Shown here: positions 48,979 to 57,777 of the stretch, piece after piece
Position numbering within the stretch: the stretch's first letter is position 1
Layout: each line of letters starts with the position of its first letter
Origin: Bacteroidales bacterium M8
Lineage (GTDB): Bacteria > Bacteroidota > Bacteroidia > Bacteroidales > Muribaculaceae
Assembly (NCBI GenBank): GCA_001689495.1
Contig: LUJS01000004.1
Location: forward strand, 1-64,000
Length of the DNA: 64,000 nucleotides
Direction: 5' to 3'
Notes under the pieces: model-generated
The model's database searches: none
Seen by the model: only the letters and a program-made list of their open reading frames with translations
Told to the model about the DNA's origin: nothing
Position numbers and translations under genes: made by a program

Positions 48979-49830
48979 ATGAATCTGAACGGACGACGCG
49001 AAAGCTCGAATGTGAGCGACCAGAGAGGCCGTCGCGGCGTGGGCCGCGGCCTGAAACTGGGTGGCGGCATAGGCGCCGTGATCATTGCGGCCATCATAGC
49101 ATGGGTATCGGGCGGAAATCCGCTCGACATCATCACCTCAAACGCCGGGCAGATGCTGGGCGGCGGGGGCATGACCGAGACCTCGCAGGAGTACACGCCG
49201 ACGGCACAGGAAGAGGAGCTTGCCGAGTTCTCGCGCAAGATTCTGGCCGGCACCGAGGACGTGTGGACCAAGCTGTTCGAGCAGCAGGGCCTCGAGTACG
49301 AGGCGCCGACACTGGTGCTGTTCACCGACGCCGTGACCAGCGGATGCGGCAACGCATCGGCCTCGATGGGCCCGTTCTACTGCTCGGCCGACGAGAAGCT
49401 GTACATAGACCTGTCCTTCTTCTCGGAGATGCGCCAGACACTCGGGGCCGACGGTGACTTTGCATACGCATACGTCATAGCCCACGAGGTGGGACACCAC
49501 GTGCAGCACCTGCTGGGGACGCTCGACGACGCCCACTCGCGCATGTCGAGGATGAGCGAGGCCGACGCCAACAAGCTGAGCGTGGCCATCGAGCTGCAGG
49601 CCGACTATTATGCCGGCGTGTGGGCGCACCACGACAACGCCATGTTCGGATCGCTCGAGCCGGGAGACATCGAGGAGGCCATCGACGCCGCGCAGAAGAT
49701 CGGCGACGACTATCTGCAAAAACGCGCTCAGGGCTATGCGGTGCCCGACTCGTTCACGCACGGAACATCCGAGCAGCGCATGCAGGCGCTCAATTCGGGC
49801 CTGCGGACTGGACAATTCCCCCAACGCTGA
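48979..49830 (+). CDS. Neutral zinc metallopeptidase (YpfJ/KPN_02809 family)
   Basis: 283 aa. A basic, glycine-rich N-terminus (RRGVGRGLKLGGG) precedes a single TM helix (IGAVIIAAIIAWVSGG); the long soluble domain then faces the periplasm. Zinc site HEVGHHVQHLLG with downstream ELQADYYAGVWAHHD supplying the third ligand. VTSGCGNASASMGPFYC and DLSFFSEM are family signatures. Substrates are unknown. The strong terminator at 49851 isolates it from the UDP-sugar dehydrogenase gene. Confidence 0.94.
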   Translation: MNLNGRRESSNVSDQRGRRGVGRGLKLGGGIGAVIIAAIIAWVSGGNPLDIITSNAGQMLGGGGMTETSQEYTPTAQEEELAEFSRKILAGTEDVWTKLFEQQGLEYEAPTLVLFTDAVTSGCGNASASMGPFYCSADEKLYIDLSFFSEMRQTLGADGDFAYAYVIAHEVGHHVQHLLGTLDDAHSRMSRMSEADANKLSVAIELQADYYAGVWAHHDNAMFGSLEPGDIEEAIDAAQKIGDDYLQKRAQGYAVPDSFTHGTSEQRMQALNSGLRTGQFPQR

Positions 49831-49850
49831 CACAGAGCCTGAAAAAGATA

Positions 49851-49898
49851 CACGACAACGGGTCCGAAAGAGCATTTCGGGCCCGTCGTCGTGATTTT
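49851..49898 (+). terminator. Terminator after metallopeptidase gene
   Basis: CACGACAACGGGTCCGAAA pairs with TTTCGGGCCCGTCGTCGTG around GAGCA, followed by ATTTTG. Confidence 0.88.
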
Positions 49899-49973
49899 GA
49901 GGGGCGTTTTTCTTGATTATAAGTGGATTTTTACCGAACTTTGTGCCCGGATTAATCCCTAACAACACAAACG

Positions 49974-51281
49974 ATGAACATAGCAGTAGCCGGCACGGGC
50001 TATGTGGGGCTGAGCATAGCCACCCTGCTTGCCCAACACAACAAAGTCACTGCGGTGGACGTGATACCCGAGAAGGTCGAGAAGATAAACAACCGCATCT
50101 CGCCCATTCAGGACGAGTATATCGAGAAGTATCTCGCCGAAAAAGAGCTCGACCTGACGGCCACGCTGGATGGCGCCAAGGCCTATGCCAACGCCGATTT
50201 CGTGGTGATAGCGGCCCCGACTAACTATGACCCGGTCAAGAACTATTTCGACACCCACTGCATCGAGGACGTGATAGATCTGGTGCTCGAGGTGAATCCG
50301 GACGCCGTGATGGTGATCAAGTCGACCATCCCGGTGGGCTATTGCCGCAGCCTGTATGTCAAGTATGCCGCACGCGGCGTGAGGAGGATGAACCTGCTGT
50401 TCTCGCCCGAGTTCCTGCGCGAGAGCAAGGCCCTCTACGACAACCTCTATCCCAGCCGTATCATCGTGGGCTATCCAAAGATAATCGACAAGCCCGAGTT
50501 TGCCGAAGAGAACAAGGCCATACTCTCGATGACCGACGTGGAATACATGGAATGCAAGGCGAGCGAGTTTGCATCGCTGCTGCAGCAGGGGGCCCTCAAG
50601 ACCGACGTCCCCACCCTGTTCATGGGCATGAAGGAGGCCGAGGCCGTCAAGCTGTTTGCCAACACATATCTGGCGCTGCGCGTGAGCTATTTCAACGAGC
50701 TCGACACCTATGCCGAGATCAAGGGCCTCGACTCGCAGGCCATCATCGAGGGGATAGGTCTGGACCCGCGCATCGGCACGCACTACAACAATCCGTCGTT
50801 CGGATATGGCGGTTACTGCCTGCCCAAGGACACCAAGCAGTTGCTGGCCAACTATGCCGACGTGCCCCAGCAGATGATGACGGCCATAGTCGAGAGCAAC
50901 CGCACGCGCAAGGACTTCATAGCCGATCAGGTGCTGCATCTGGCAGGATACTATACATATAGCAGCGCCAACCGCTATGACGCCTCGAGAGAGAAGCCCT
51001 GCGTGATCGGGGTGTATCGCCTGACGATGAAATCGAACTCTGACAACTTCCGCCAGTCGTCGATTCAGGGCGTGATGAAGCGCATCAAGGCCAAGGGTGC
51101 CGAGGTGATAATCTATGAGCCGACGCTCGAGGACGGCTCGACATTCTTCGGCAGCCGCGTGGTCAACGACCTCGCCAAGTTCAAGGCGCAGGCCGATGCC
51201 ATCGTGGCAAACCGCTATGACAGCGCGCTGGACGACGTCGAGGCCAAGGTCTATACCCGCGACCTGTTCCGCAGAGACTGA
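49974..51281 (+). CDS. ugd: UDP-glucose/GDP-mannose-type 6-dehydrogenase
   Basis: 435 aa. N-terminal Rossmann fold (MNIAVAGTGYVGLSIATLLA), central helix region (NLLFSPEFLRESKALYDNLY), and the catalytic Cys in GYGGYCLPKDTKQL; the C-terminal domain includes IGVYRLTMKSNSDNFRQS. A four-electron, NAD-dependent oxidation of the sugar-nucleotide C6 to a uronate, most likely UDP-glucose to UDP-glucuronate for capsule or LPS; UDP-Gal/GlcNAc or GDP-Man variants cannot be excluded. Not in a polysaccharide cluster here. A GAACTTTG sequence 5' of the gene is one base off the -7 consensus. Confidence 0.93.
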   Translation: MNIAVAGTGYVGLSIATLLAQHNKVTAVDVIPEKVEKINNRISPIQDEYIEKYLAEKELDLTATLDGAKAYANADFVVIAAPTNYDPVKNYFDTHCIEDVIDLVLEVNPDAVMVIKSTIPVGYCRSLYVKYAARGVRRMNLLFSPEFLRESKALYDNLYPSRIIVGYPKIIDKPEFAEENKAILSMTDVEYMECKASEFASLLQQGALKTDVPTLFMGMKEAEAVKLFANTYLALRVSYFNELDTYAEIKGLDSQAIIEGIGLDPRIGTHYNNPSFGYGGYCLPKDTKQLLANYADVPQQMMTAIVESNRTRKDFIADQVLHLAGYYTYSSANRYDASREKPCVIGVYRLTMKSNSDNFRQSSIQGVMKRIKAKGAEVIIYEPTLEDGSTFFGSRVVNDLAKFKAQADAIVANRYDSALDDVEAKVYTRDLFRRD

Positions 51282-51286
51282 GAATA

Positions 51287-51326
51287 GGTTATGGGGTTAT
51301 AAGGTTATAGGGTTATGGGGTTATCC
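51287..51326. repeat. 8-bp tandem repeat (GGTTATGG), 5 units
   Basis: Five octamers of consensus GGTTATGG directly after the dehydrogenase stop. This is the reverse complement of the octamer array at 24788-24851, with the same variable last two positions. Confidence 0.85.
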
Positions 51327-51406
51327 TATATACCTATTATAATAAATCCAACAGAAACGAATTCATCAACATACAATAAAACCAATTAAAATCTAACCGA
51401 GAGACA

Positions 51407-52210
51407 ATGAAAATTTCATTCCGTTCACTCATCCTTTCACTTGCATTGGCCGCCGCAGTGCCCGTGTCGGCCCAGTTTAACCTCGGCCGCGCCATCAGCG
51501 CCGGCTCAAAGGCAGTTCAGGCACTGACCATCACAGACGAGCAGATGGCACAGTACGTGCGCGAGTCTGTCGACTGGATGGACAAGCACAATCCCGTCGC
51601 CGCTGCCGACGACCCCTACACCATCCGCCTCAACAAGCTTGTCGAGGGTCTCGACAAGGCCGACGGCATACCCTTGAACTTCAAGGTCTACAAGGTCATC
51701 GACGTCAACGCATTCGCCTGCCCCGACGGCAGCGTCAGGGTATTCTCGTCGCTGATGGACATCATGAACGACGACGAGCTGCTCGGCGTCATCGGCCATG
51801 AGCTGGGTCACGTGGCCAAGCACCACTCGAAGAAGCAGTTCAAGCAGGCCCTGCTGACATCGGCCGCCAAGGATGCCATCGCATCGGCCAACGGCAAGGT
51901 GGCAGCCCTGACAGACTCGCAGCTCGGCGACCTGTCCGAGGCCCTTCTGAGCAGCAACTATTCGCGCAAGCAGGAGAGCGAGGCCGACGACTTCGGCTAT
52001 GAGTTCCTCAAGGAGAACGGCAAGAATCCGTGGGCCATGGCAATGGCGTTCAAGAAGATGTCGCAGCTCGAGGAGCAGAACGGCGGCGGCAAGCAGAGCA
52101 CCATGAGCAAGATGTTCTCGTCGCACCCCGACACCAAGGCCCGCATCGCCAACATGGAGAAGCGTGCCGAGAAGGACAAAATCGCCAAGCCCGAATCAAT
52201 GACCGAGTAA
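51407..52210 (+). CDS. M48-family periplasmic metallopeptidase
   Basis: 267 aa. Signal peptide (residues 1-23, ending VPVSAQ), then an M48/Oma1-like protease without TM anchor: zinc motif HELGHVAKHHSKK, third ligand in ESEADDFGYEF, and a C-terminal FSSHPDTKARIANMEKRAE block typical of LoiP/BepA-type family members. It is predicted to degrade or refold misassembled envelope proteins in the periplasm. A canonical rho-independent terminator follows at 52238. Confidence 0.94.
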   Translation: MKISFRSLILSLALAAAVPVSAQFNLGRAISAGSKAVQALTITDEQMAQYVRESVDWMDKHNPVAAADDPYTIRLNKLVEGLDKADGIPLNFKVYKVIDVNAFACPDGSVRVFSSLMDIMNDDELLGVIGHELGHVAKHHSKKQFKQALLTSAAKDAIASANGKVAALTDSQLGDLSEALLSSNYSRKQESEADDFGYEFLKENGKNPWAMAMAFKKMSQLEEQNGGGKQSTMSKMFSSHPDTKARIANMEKRAEKDKIAKPESMTE

Positions 52211-52237
52211 CCGGTATAACAAAACTGTTAAAAAACT

Positions 52238-52276
52238 GCGGGAATGTCCTGAATAATTGGACATTCCCGCTTTTTT
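52238..52276 (+). terminator. Canonical intrinsic terminator
   Basis: GCGGGAATGTCC / GGACATTCCCGC, 12-bp perfect stem, then TTTTTT. Confidence 0.95.
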
Positions 52277-52339
52277 AACAGTAGTTATGACCGAAAAGCA
52301 CTATCTTTACAATTCAAAAAACAAAAACCTGAAACGACA

Positions 52340-52723
52340 ATGGATCTTAGTGTCTTTACGAACAACCTCGGCAAGTTCAGCAAGGCATATTCGCCCGACA
52401 AACTGATAGGCAAGATAACCAAGGTGGCCAAGAAGGCCGGACTGAAGACCGTGTATGCCGCGTTGCTGCTGTACAACGCCCTGCTCAGCGAGAACATTCC
52501 GCTCAAGGACAAGGCCGTCGTGGTGGCGGCGCTGGGCTATTTCATCATGCCGGTCGACATCATAGCCGACATACTGCCCGGCGGTTTTGTCGACGACGCA
52601 GGGGTACTGGTGTATGCCGCCAAACTGATATGGGACAACATCACCCCCGAGACTCACGAGAAGGCTCGCGCCCAGCTGTCGAAATGGTTTGGCGAGATCG
52701 ACCCCGCCGACCTGACTATCTGA
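52340..52723 (+). CDS. YkvA-family (DUF1232) membrane protein
   Basis: 127 aa. Contains the DUF1232 core: the helix YAALLLYNALLSENIPLKDK, then AVVVAALGYFIMPVDIIADI and LPGGFVDDAGVLVYAAKL, the usual YF..P.D..PD.....G..DD pattern. One or two hydrophobic helices; probably membrane-associated; function unknown. Its last 8 nt overlap the end of the convergent permease gene (52716-52723), so there is no room for a terminator between the two. Confidence 0.85.
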   Translation: MDLSVFTNNLGKFSKAYSPDKLIGKITKVAKKAGLKTVYAALLLYNALLSENIPLKDKAVVVAALGYFIMPVDIIADILPGGFVDDAGVLVYAAKLIWDNITPETHEKARAQLSKWFGEIDPADLTI

Positions 52724-54116
52724 GCATAAGGTATGCCGATGCCGCGGCGGCCACGGCGAGGACAATCAGTCCGCCGGTCTCGCCGCGCGTCAGGCGGTGT
52801 ATGCCCTTCTCGTGCCGAGCCTTGAGCCAGAAGCCGAGGCCGGCTATGTAGAAGAAGGATGTCTGCATGAACAACCCGAGCCCCCCGGCATATATCATCC
52901 ACATGCAGAACAGCGTGCAGCCGGCGCCGACAAGCGTGCCGGCCCGGTTGTTGCCGCGCGATATGCGCCACAGAAACATGCCGCTGACTAGATAGGCCGG
53001 GAGTATCATCATGCCGGTGATGTTGAGCGCGGCGAGATAGACATCGTCGGCCATCACCACGAGTATCAGAAAGAGCTGCATCACCACGCTCGAGACGAAC
53101 AGCCCGAAGGCGGGCATTCGGAATCGGTTGAGGCGCAGGAACCTGCGGGGAAATATGCCCACGCGGGCGGCGCTGTATGGCACCTCGGCGCAGACGAGGG
53201 TCCACGCCACCCAGCCGCCGCCGAGCGAGATGATGACCGAGGCTATGACGAGCCAATAGGCCCACGGGCCGCAGACCTCGCGCAGCACGTAGGCCACCGA
53301 CGGGTCGTCGAGTCCGGCAAGACGGGCCCGCGTCATGACGCCGAAACAGAACACCGACACAAGCACGTAGAGCAACCATGCCGTGAAGAAGCCCGTGACG
53401 CCCGCGCGCCCCACGTCGCGGCTGCGGCGGGCACGGCCCGACATGATGACGGCCCCCTCGATGCCGATGAAGCACCAGAGCGTGACAAGCATGGTGCCGC
53501 GTATCTGGGTGCCAACGTCGCCTATCCCCTCGGAGGTGCCCCAGAAGTCGAGCGCGAACATGTCCATGCGCGCCCCGGCGGCAAGCAGGGCTATGATGAG
53601 GAGTATGGTGGCCACCTTGATGCAGGCCAGCACGACGGTGAGTATGCGGGCGGTGCGCATGCCGGCCACGACGACGAGGAATATGACCCATATCAGGGCC
53701 GACCCGAACGCCACGGTGGGCCATCCGTGCTCGAGCAACCGCGGGAAGAATGCTCCGAAGGTGTCGTTGAGCATCACGGCATAGGCCACGTTGGCAAAGG
53801 CCGTGCAGAGCCAGTAGCCCCAAGCGGTGAGGTAACCGGCAAACGGTCCATAGCCCACGCGGGCATACTGATAGATGCCGGCGTCGAGCTCGGGACGGCG
53901 GTCGGCCAGCATCTTGAAGGTGAATACCAGCAGCAACATGCCGCAGGCCGTGACGAGCCACGAGATGATGACAGCCCCGAGACCGGCCTGCGAGGCCATG
54001 TTCTGGGGGATGTTGAAGATGCCGGCCCCGACCATCATGCCGAAGACCAGCGCCGAAAGCCCCGCAAAACCGAGCAGGGAATCGGGAGATGACTTTGTCT
54101 TGTTGTCGTTGTTCAT
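52716..54116 (-). CDS. APC-superfamily basic amino acid/polyamine antiporter
   Basis: 466 aa from ATG 54116; a longer in-frame start at 54182 lies upstream of the TACTTTTG box and is rejected. Twelve or more TM helices with the APC signature LVFGMMVGAGIFNIPQNMAS and ELDAGIYQYARVGYGPFAGY. CFIGIEGAVIMSGRARRSRD is characteristic of the arginine/ornithine (ArcD) and lysine/cadaverine antiporter branch. It probably exchanges a basic amino acid for its decarboxylation or deimination product. No catabolic partner gene is adjacent. The gene is convergent with the YkvA-type gene. Confidence 0.9.
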   Translation of the reverse strand: MNNDNKTKSSPDSLLGFAGLSALVFGMMVGAGIFNIPQNMASQAGLGAVIISWLVTACGMLLLVFTFKMLADRRPELDAGIYQYARVGYGPFAGYLTAWGYWLCTAFANVAYAVMLNDTFGAFFPRLLEHGWPTVAFGSALIWVIFLVVVAGMRTARILTVVLACIKVATILLIIALLAAGARMDMFALDFWGTSEGIGDVGTQIRGTMLVTLWCFIGIEGAVIMSGRARRSRDVGRAGVTGFFTAWLLYVLVSVFCFGVMTRARLAGLDDPSVAYVLREVCGPWAYWLVIASVIISLGGGWVAWTLVCAEVPYSAARVGIFPRRFLRLNRFRMPAFGLFVSSVVMQLFLILVVMADDVYLAALNITGMMILPAYLVSGMFLWRISRGNNRAGTLVGAGCTLFCMWMIYAGGLGLFMQTSFFYIAGLGFWLKARHEKGIHRLTRGETGGLIVLAVAAAASAYLMLR

Positions 54117-54127
54117 TTTTGCGACTG

Positions 54128-54135
54128 CAAAAGTA
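54128..54135 (-). promoter_or_regulatory. -7 box of permease gene
   Basis: TACTTTTG on the minus strand, 11 nt before the ATG at 54116, giving a very short leader. Confidence 0.5.
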
Positions 54136-54183
54136 ACAAAAATCCGCCTGACTGAAGCGTCGGGCCTCAAAATAGACGGCACG

Positions 54184-54218
54184 AAAAAAGAGAGGGGGTC
54201 TCACGACTGCCTCTCTCT
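54184..54218 (-). terminator. Terminator of sodB
   Basis: GAGAGAGG / CCCTCTC hairpin (in the minus direction) followed by TTTTTT, about 95 nt beyond the sodB stop. 54220-54312 holds no gene. Confidence 0.75.
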
Positions 54219-54312
54219 CCATTCATCACATTATGCTTATCAGTGCTGTTTTCCTTTATATTTATTCGTCAGTTTTGTTGCTTATATCGTTTTTTTGAAG
54301 CTGTAATCCTTT

Positions 54313-54891
54313 TCAGATGTATCGGCTTGAGACTATGTCCCAGTCTACGATCTTCCACCACTCCTTGAGTGCCTCGGCACGGCGGTTGCGGTAGTCGAGA
54401 TAGTAGGCGTGCTCCCAGACGTCGAATGTCAGCAGCGGGGTCAGACCCTCGGTGAGAGGGTTGCCGGCGTTTGAGGTCTTGGTTATGAAGAGCTTGCCGT
54501 CCTTGTCCTTGGAGAGCCAGACCCAGCCCGATCCGAAGATCGAGGCACCGGCCTCCTCGAATTCGCGCTTGAACTGTTCTAGACTTCCGAACTGCTCGTC
54601 GATGGCGTGGCGCAGGCGTCCTTCGGGATCCTTGCTGCCGTCGGGCGAGAAGGTGAAGAAGTAGAAGATATGGTTCCAAGCCTGCGAGGCGTTGTTGAAC
54701 ACGGGACCCTCGGCCGAGCGGATGATGTCTTCGAGCTCCATGTCCTCATACTCGGTGTCCTTGATGAGGCGGTTGAGGTTGTCGATGTATGTGCGCTCGT
54801 GCTTGCCATAATGATACTCGACGGTGTCGCGCGATATGACGGGCGCCAGAGCATCGGTGGCATAGGGAAGTTCGGGAAGTGTATAGACCAT
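54313..54891 (-). CDS. sodB: Superoxide dismutase, Fe/Mn type
   Basis: 192 aa. Full-length SodA/B: metal ligands His27 (EYHYGKHERTY), a His in QAWNHIFYF, and Asp and His in FDVWEHAYYLDY. The ASIFGSGWVWL block after the loop and the QAWNHIF context suggest the iron or cambialistic form seen in anaerobic Bacteroidetes. It converts superoxide to peroxide and oxygen in the cytosol. Single-gene unit with a terminator downstream. No clear TAnnTTTG promoter; expression may involve another sigma factor. Confidence 0.96.
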   Translation of the reverse strand: MVYTLPELPYATDALAPVISRDTVEYHYGKHERTYIDNLNRLIKDTEYEDMELEDIIRSAEGPVFNNASQAWNHIFYFFTFSPDGSKDPEGRLRHAIDEQFGSLEQFKREFEEAGASIFGSGWVWLSKDKDGKLFITKTSNAGNPLTEGLTPLLTFDVWEHAYYLDYRNRRAEALKEWWKIVDWDIVSSRYI

Positions 54892-55008
54892 TGTTTCTTT
54901 GGTTTTATTAGTTAGGACGTTGTCGCCGGTTGTCCGGCCTTGTAAATCATTAACGCCGGGAGGCGAAAGTTGGTTCGGGGATGTGTCGTTAAAATATATG
55001 AAGATATG

Positions 55009-56709
55009 TCAATGCACCAGCATGACGGTGACCAGTCCCCACACCACCAGCAGTATGTTGCTGACGGCATAGGTGACGGTATAGCCCATGGCGGGCAGGG
55101 TGCTGCCGAGGGCGTCCTGCACGGCGCCGAGCGAGGCGGTGCACGTGCGCGTGCCGGCGCAGCAGCCCAGCGTCAGGGCGGGATTGAACTTGAATACCTT
55201 GTGGCCTATCCAGAGCCCGAAGAGCAGGGGGATGCATGTGCCCACCGCTCCGGCCACGAAGAGCATCCAGCCCACCGACTTGAGCCCCGAGACGAACGAG
55301 GGGGCGGCCTCGATGCCGACGACGGCTATGAAGACGTTGAGGCCGAGGTTGTTCATGATCCAGAGGGCGGCGGGGGGTATCTGGCCGAACGTGGGGCGGC
55401 GCGAGCGGAGCCAGCCGAAGACGATGCCGGCGATGAGCGAGCCGCCGCTGGTGCCGAAGCTGACGGGGATGCCCCCGATCCAGATGCTGATGGCGCCGAG
55501 GAATCCGCCTATGAAGATGGCGAGCCCGACAAACATGAGGTCGCTCGCGGTGGTGGGACGGTCGAGGTGGCCGAGGTGCTTGCCGGCGCGCGTCACGGCC
55601 TCGCGCGAGCCCACGAGGGTGAGCATGTCGCCGCGGGCGGCTATGGTGGTGGGGTCGACGGGTATCTCTTTGCCCTCGCGTTCTACCTCGCGCACGGAGA
55701 CGCCGTGCATGAAGTGCTCGGCGAATATCTCGGCCAGCGGGCGGCCTATGTATCGCGACTTGTTCAGGCGCACGGGCACGCGCTCGACGGGATAGGTGAG
55801 CAGGGCGGCGTTGTCGACCTCGCGGCCTATCAGATCCTCGACGCTGACCATGAACCGCCGCGGGCCGCTCAGCACAATCTCGTCGCCGGGATCGAGCCGC
55901 TGCGCGCGCGTGGGGGCCACGATGGTATCGCCGTGCAGCACGCGGCCTATGTAGAGCTGCAGCCCGTGAGAGTGCAGATATGTCTCGGTCTCGGCCACGG
56001 TGGCGCCGTTGGCGAAAAAGTCTGACGTGAGCCTGTAGGCCCTGAAGGCCACGGCGCGGCGTGCGTTGAAGCTGGCGGGGTCGGCCTGCCACGAGTTGTC
56101 CTCGAGCTGCCGCTCCAGCTCGGCCGTCTGACGCTTTACCTTGTCGAGGCCTCCGAGCAACTTGGGCCCGAAGTTGCCCAGCAGCAGCACGGTGCCGAGG
56201 GTGCCGAAGATGTATGTCACGGCATAGCAGACGGGTATTATCGAGATTTCCTTCTGCTTGGCGGCCTCGTCGATGGGCAGCTTGGATATGGCCTCGCTGC
56301 CCACACCGATCAGTGCCGAGCAGGTCTGCGAGCCCGAGAAGAGACCCACGGTCTCGCCCTTGGAGTAGCCGAACAGTGTGGCTATGAGGAGGGTGACCGC
56401 AAAGCAGCTCATGCTCATCAGCACGGCAAAGAATACCTGACGCAACCCCATGCCCTTGAGCGACTTGAAGAACTGCGGCCCGACGCTATAGCCTATCGAG
56501 AAGAGGAACATCATGAAGAAGACCGTCTTGAGCGGCCCCGACATGGGTATCTCGAGCTGGCCTATGACGACGCCGACCAGCAGCACCGAGGTGACGCTGC
56601 CGAGCGAGAACGAACCGATGCGTATTCGGCCGATAAGGAATCCGAGCCCCACGGTGAGGAACAGCGCGAGGGTCGGATAGGCTCTGAGTATTTCTATGAA
56701 TGACTGCAT
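55009..56709 (-). CDS. AspT/YidE-family transporter (AAE family)
   Basis: 566 aa. Two membrane halves of about five helices (LFLTVGLGFLIGRIRIGSFS, SMSCFAVTLLIATLFGYSKG; LMFVGLAIFIGGFLGAISIW, GWMLFVAGAVGTCIPLLFGL) each with an AspT/YidE duplication motif (SGSQTCSALIGVG; CAGTRTCTASLGAV). Between them are two RCK_C/TrkA-C domains (about 210-370). It is a secondary transporter related to aspartate:alanine exchangers, with substrate unknown. It starts 53 nt after rnz on the same strand. Confidence 0.9.
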   Translation of the reverse strand: MQSFIEILRAYPTLALFLTVGLGFLIGRIRIGSFSLGSVTSVLLVGVVIGQLEIPMSGPLKTVFFMMFLFSIGYSVGPQFFKSLKGMGLRQVFFAVLMSMSCFAVTLLIATLFGYSKGETVGLFSGSQTCSALIGVGSEAISKLPIDEAAKQKEISIIPVCYAVTYIFGTLGTVLLLGNFGPKLLGGLDKVKRQTAELERQLEDNSWQADPASFNARRAVAFRAYRLTSDFFANGATVAETETYLHSHGLQLYIGRVLHGDTIVAPTRAQRLDPGDEIVLSGPRRFMVSVEDLIGREVDNAALLTYPVERVPVRLNKSRYIGRPLAEIFAEHFMHGVSVREVEREGKEIPVDPTTIAARGDMLTLVGSREAVTRAGKHLGHLDRPTTASDLMFVGLAIFIGGFLGAISIWIGGIPVSFGTSGGSLIAGIVFGWLRSRRPTFGQIPPAALWIMNNLGLNVFIAVVGIEAAPSFVSGLKSVGWMLFVAGAVGTCIPLLFGLWIGHKVFKFNPALTLGCCAGTRTCTASLGAVQDALGSTLPAMGYTVTYAVSNILLVVWGLVTVMLVH

Positions 56710-56762
56710 GGGCGCGGGTGTTGACGTGATAAATAATCAACAACCGCCGGGTGCCTAATGTT

Positions 56763-57683
56763 TCAGACGTTTATGCACATCCCCTCGTCGGCGAGGATGG
56801 TGTTGGGGAACACCTCGCGGGCCTCGGCCAGCAGTCGCTCCTCGCCCTCGCGGGCATAGCGCTTGGAGAAGTGTCCCAGTATGAGCTGCGAGGCGCCGAC
56901 GGCCCGGGCGGTCTCGGCGGCCTGACGGGCCGTGGAGTGTCCGCGCTCGCGCGCCAGCGAGGCATACTCGTCGCCGTACGTGGCCTCGTGATAGAGCGTA
57001 TGCACGCCCATGATGTCGGGTATGATGCGCGAGTCGGCCATCGTGTCGCTGCAATAGGCATAGCTCAGGGCCGGGTCGGCGGGCGTGGTGAGCGCGGCGT
57101 TGGGGATGACCGTGCCGTCGGGCTTGACGAAGTCGGCCCCCTCCTTGATCCCCTTGAGCTGACTGACGGGTATATTGTGATACTTGACCATGTCGCCCCG
57201 CAGGTGGCGCAGACCCTGTTTCTCGCGAAACATGAAGCCCGTGCAGTCGACACGGTGATAGAGCGGGAAGGTCGAGACGGTGAGCCCCTGATCCTCGTAG
57301 ACCACTCGGCGCGAGCCGGGCTCGATGATGTCGTATATGATCTCGAACGGGGCCGTGCGGTTGAAGAACTTCATCCAGTCGTCGAGCAGGCGGGCCCCCT
57401 CGCTGAACAGGTGCACGGTGACGGTGCCCTGAACGTCGTGCAGGGCCATGGTCGAGAGCAACCCGGGGAGCCCGAAGAAGTGATCGCCGTGGAGGTGAGA
57501 GATGAATATGTGCGCGAGGCGCGAGAACTTGAGTCCCATGCGGCGGAACTGTCCCTGCGCACCCTCGCCACAGTCTATCATGAAGAGTTTGTCGCGAAAA
57601 TCGACCACCTGACACGACTGGCTGTGCCGGGCAGACTGCGTGGCCGACGAGCAGCCGAGTATGTTGACAGAAAATTTTGCCAT
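56763..57683 (-). CDS. rnz: Ribonuclease Z
   Basis: 306 aa from the ATG at 57683, supported by the TATATTTG box 17 nt upstream and family alignment (MAKFSVNILGCSSATQSARH); a longer in-frame start at 57875 lies inside the next gene. Metallo-beta-lactamase fold: SHLHGDHFFGLPGLL (motif II), further ligands in YCSDTM and the late LILGHFSKRY. It trims 3' trailers of tRNA precursors. It may be co-transcribed with the AspT/YidE transporter gene downstream. Confidence 0.95.
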   Translation of the reverse strand: MAKFSVNILGCSSATQSARHSQSCQVVDFRDKLFMIDCGEGAQGQFRRMGLKFSRLAHIFISHLHGDHFFGLPGLLSTMALHDVQGTVTVHLFSEGARLLDDWMKFFNRTAPFEIIYDIIEPGSRRVVYEDQGLTVSTFPLYHRVDCTGFMFREKQGLRHLRGDMVKYHNIPVSQLKGIKEGADFVKPDGTVIPNAALTTPADPALSYAYCSDTMADSRIIPDIMGVHTLYHEATYGDEYASLARERGHSTARQAAETARAVGASQLILGHFSKRYAREGEERLLAEAREVFPNTILADEGMCINV

Positions 57684-57700
57684 ATCCGTTCTATTCACGG

Positions 57701-57708
57701 CAAATATA
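57701..57708 (-). promoter_or_regulatory. -7 box of rnz
   Basis: TATATTTG on the minus strand, just after the upstream operon end; leader of about 11 nt. Confidence 0.5.
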
Positions 57709-57777
57709 CTCATTAACCGCGAAAGGTCGATTCGGCCAACTGTGAAAAAAACTAAACGCCGCCGTTTCGGGGGGGGG

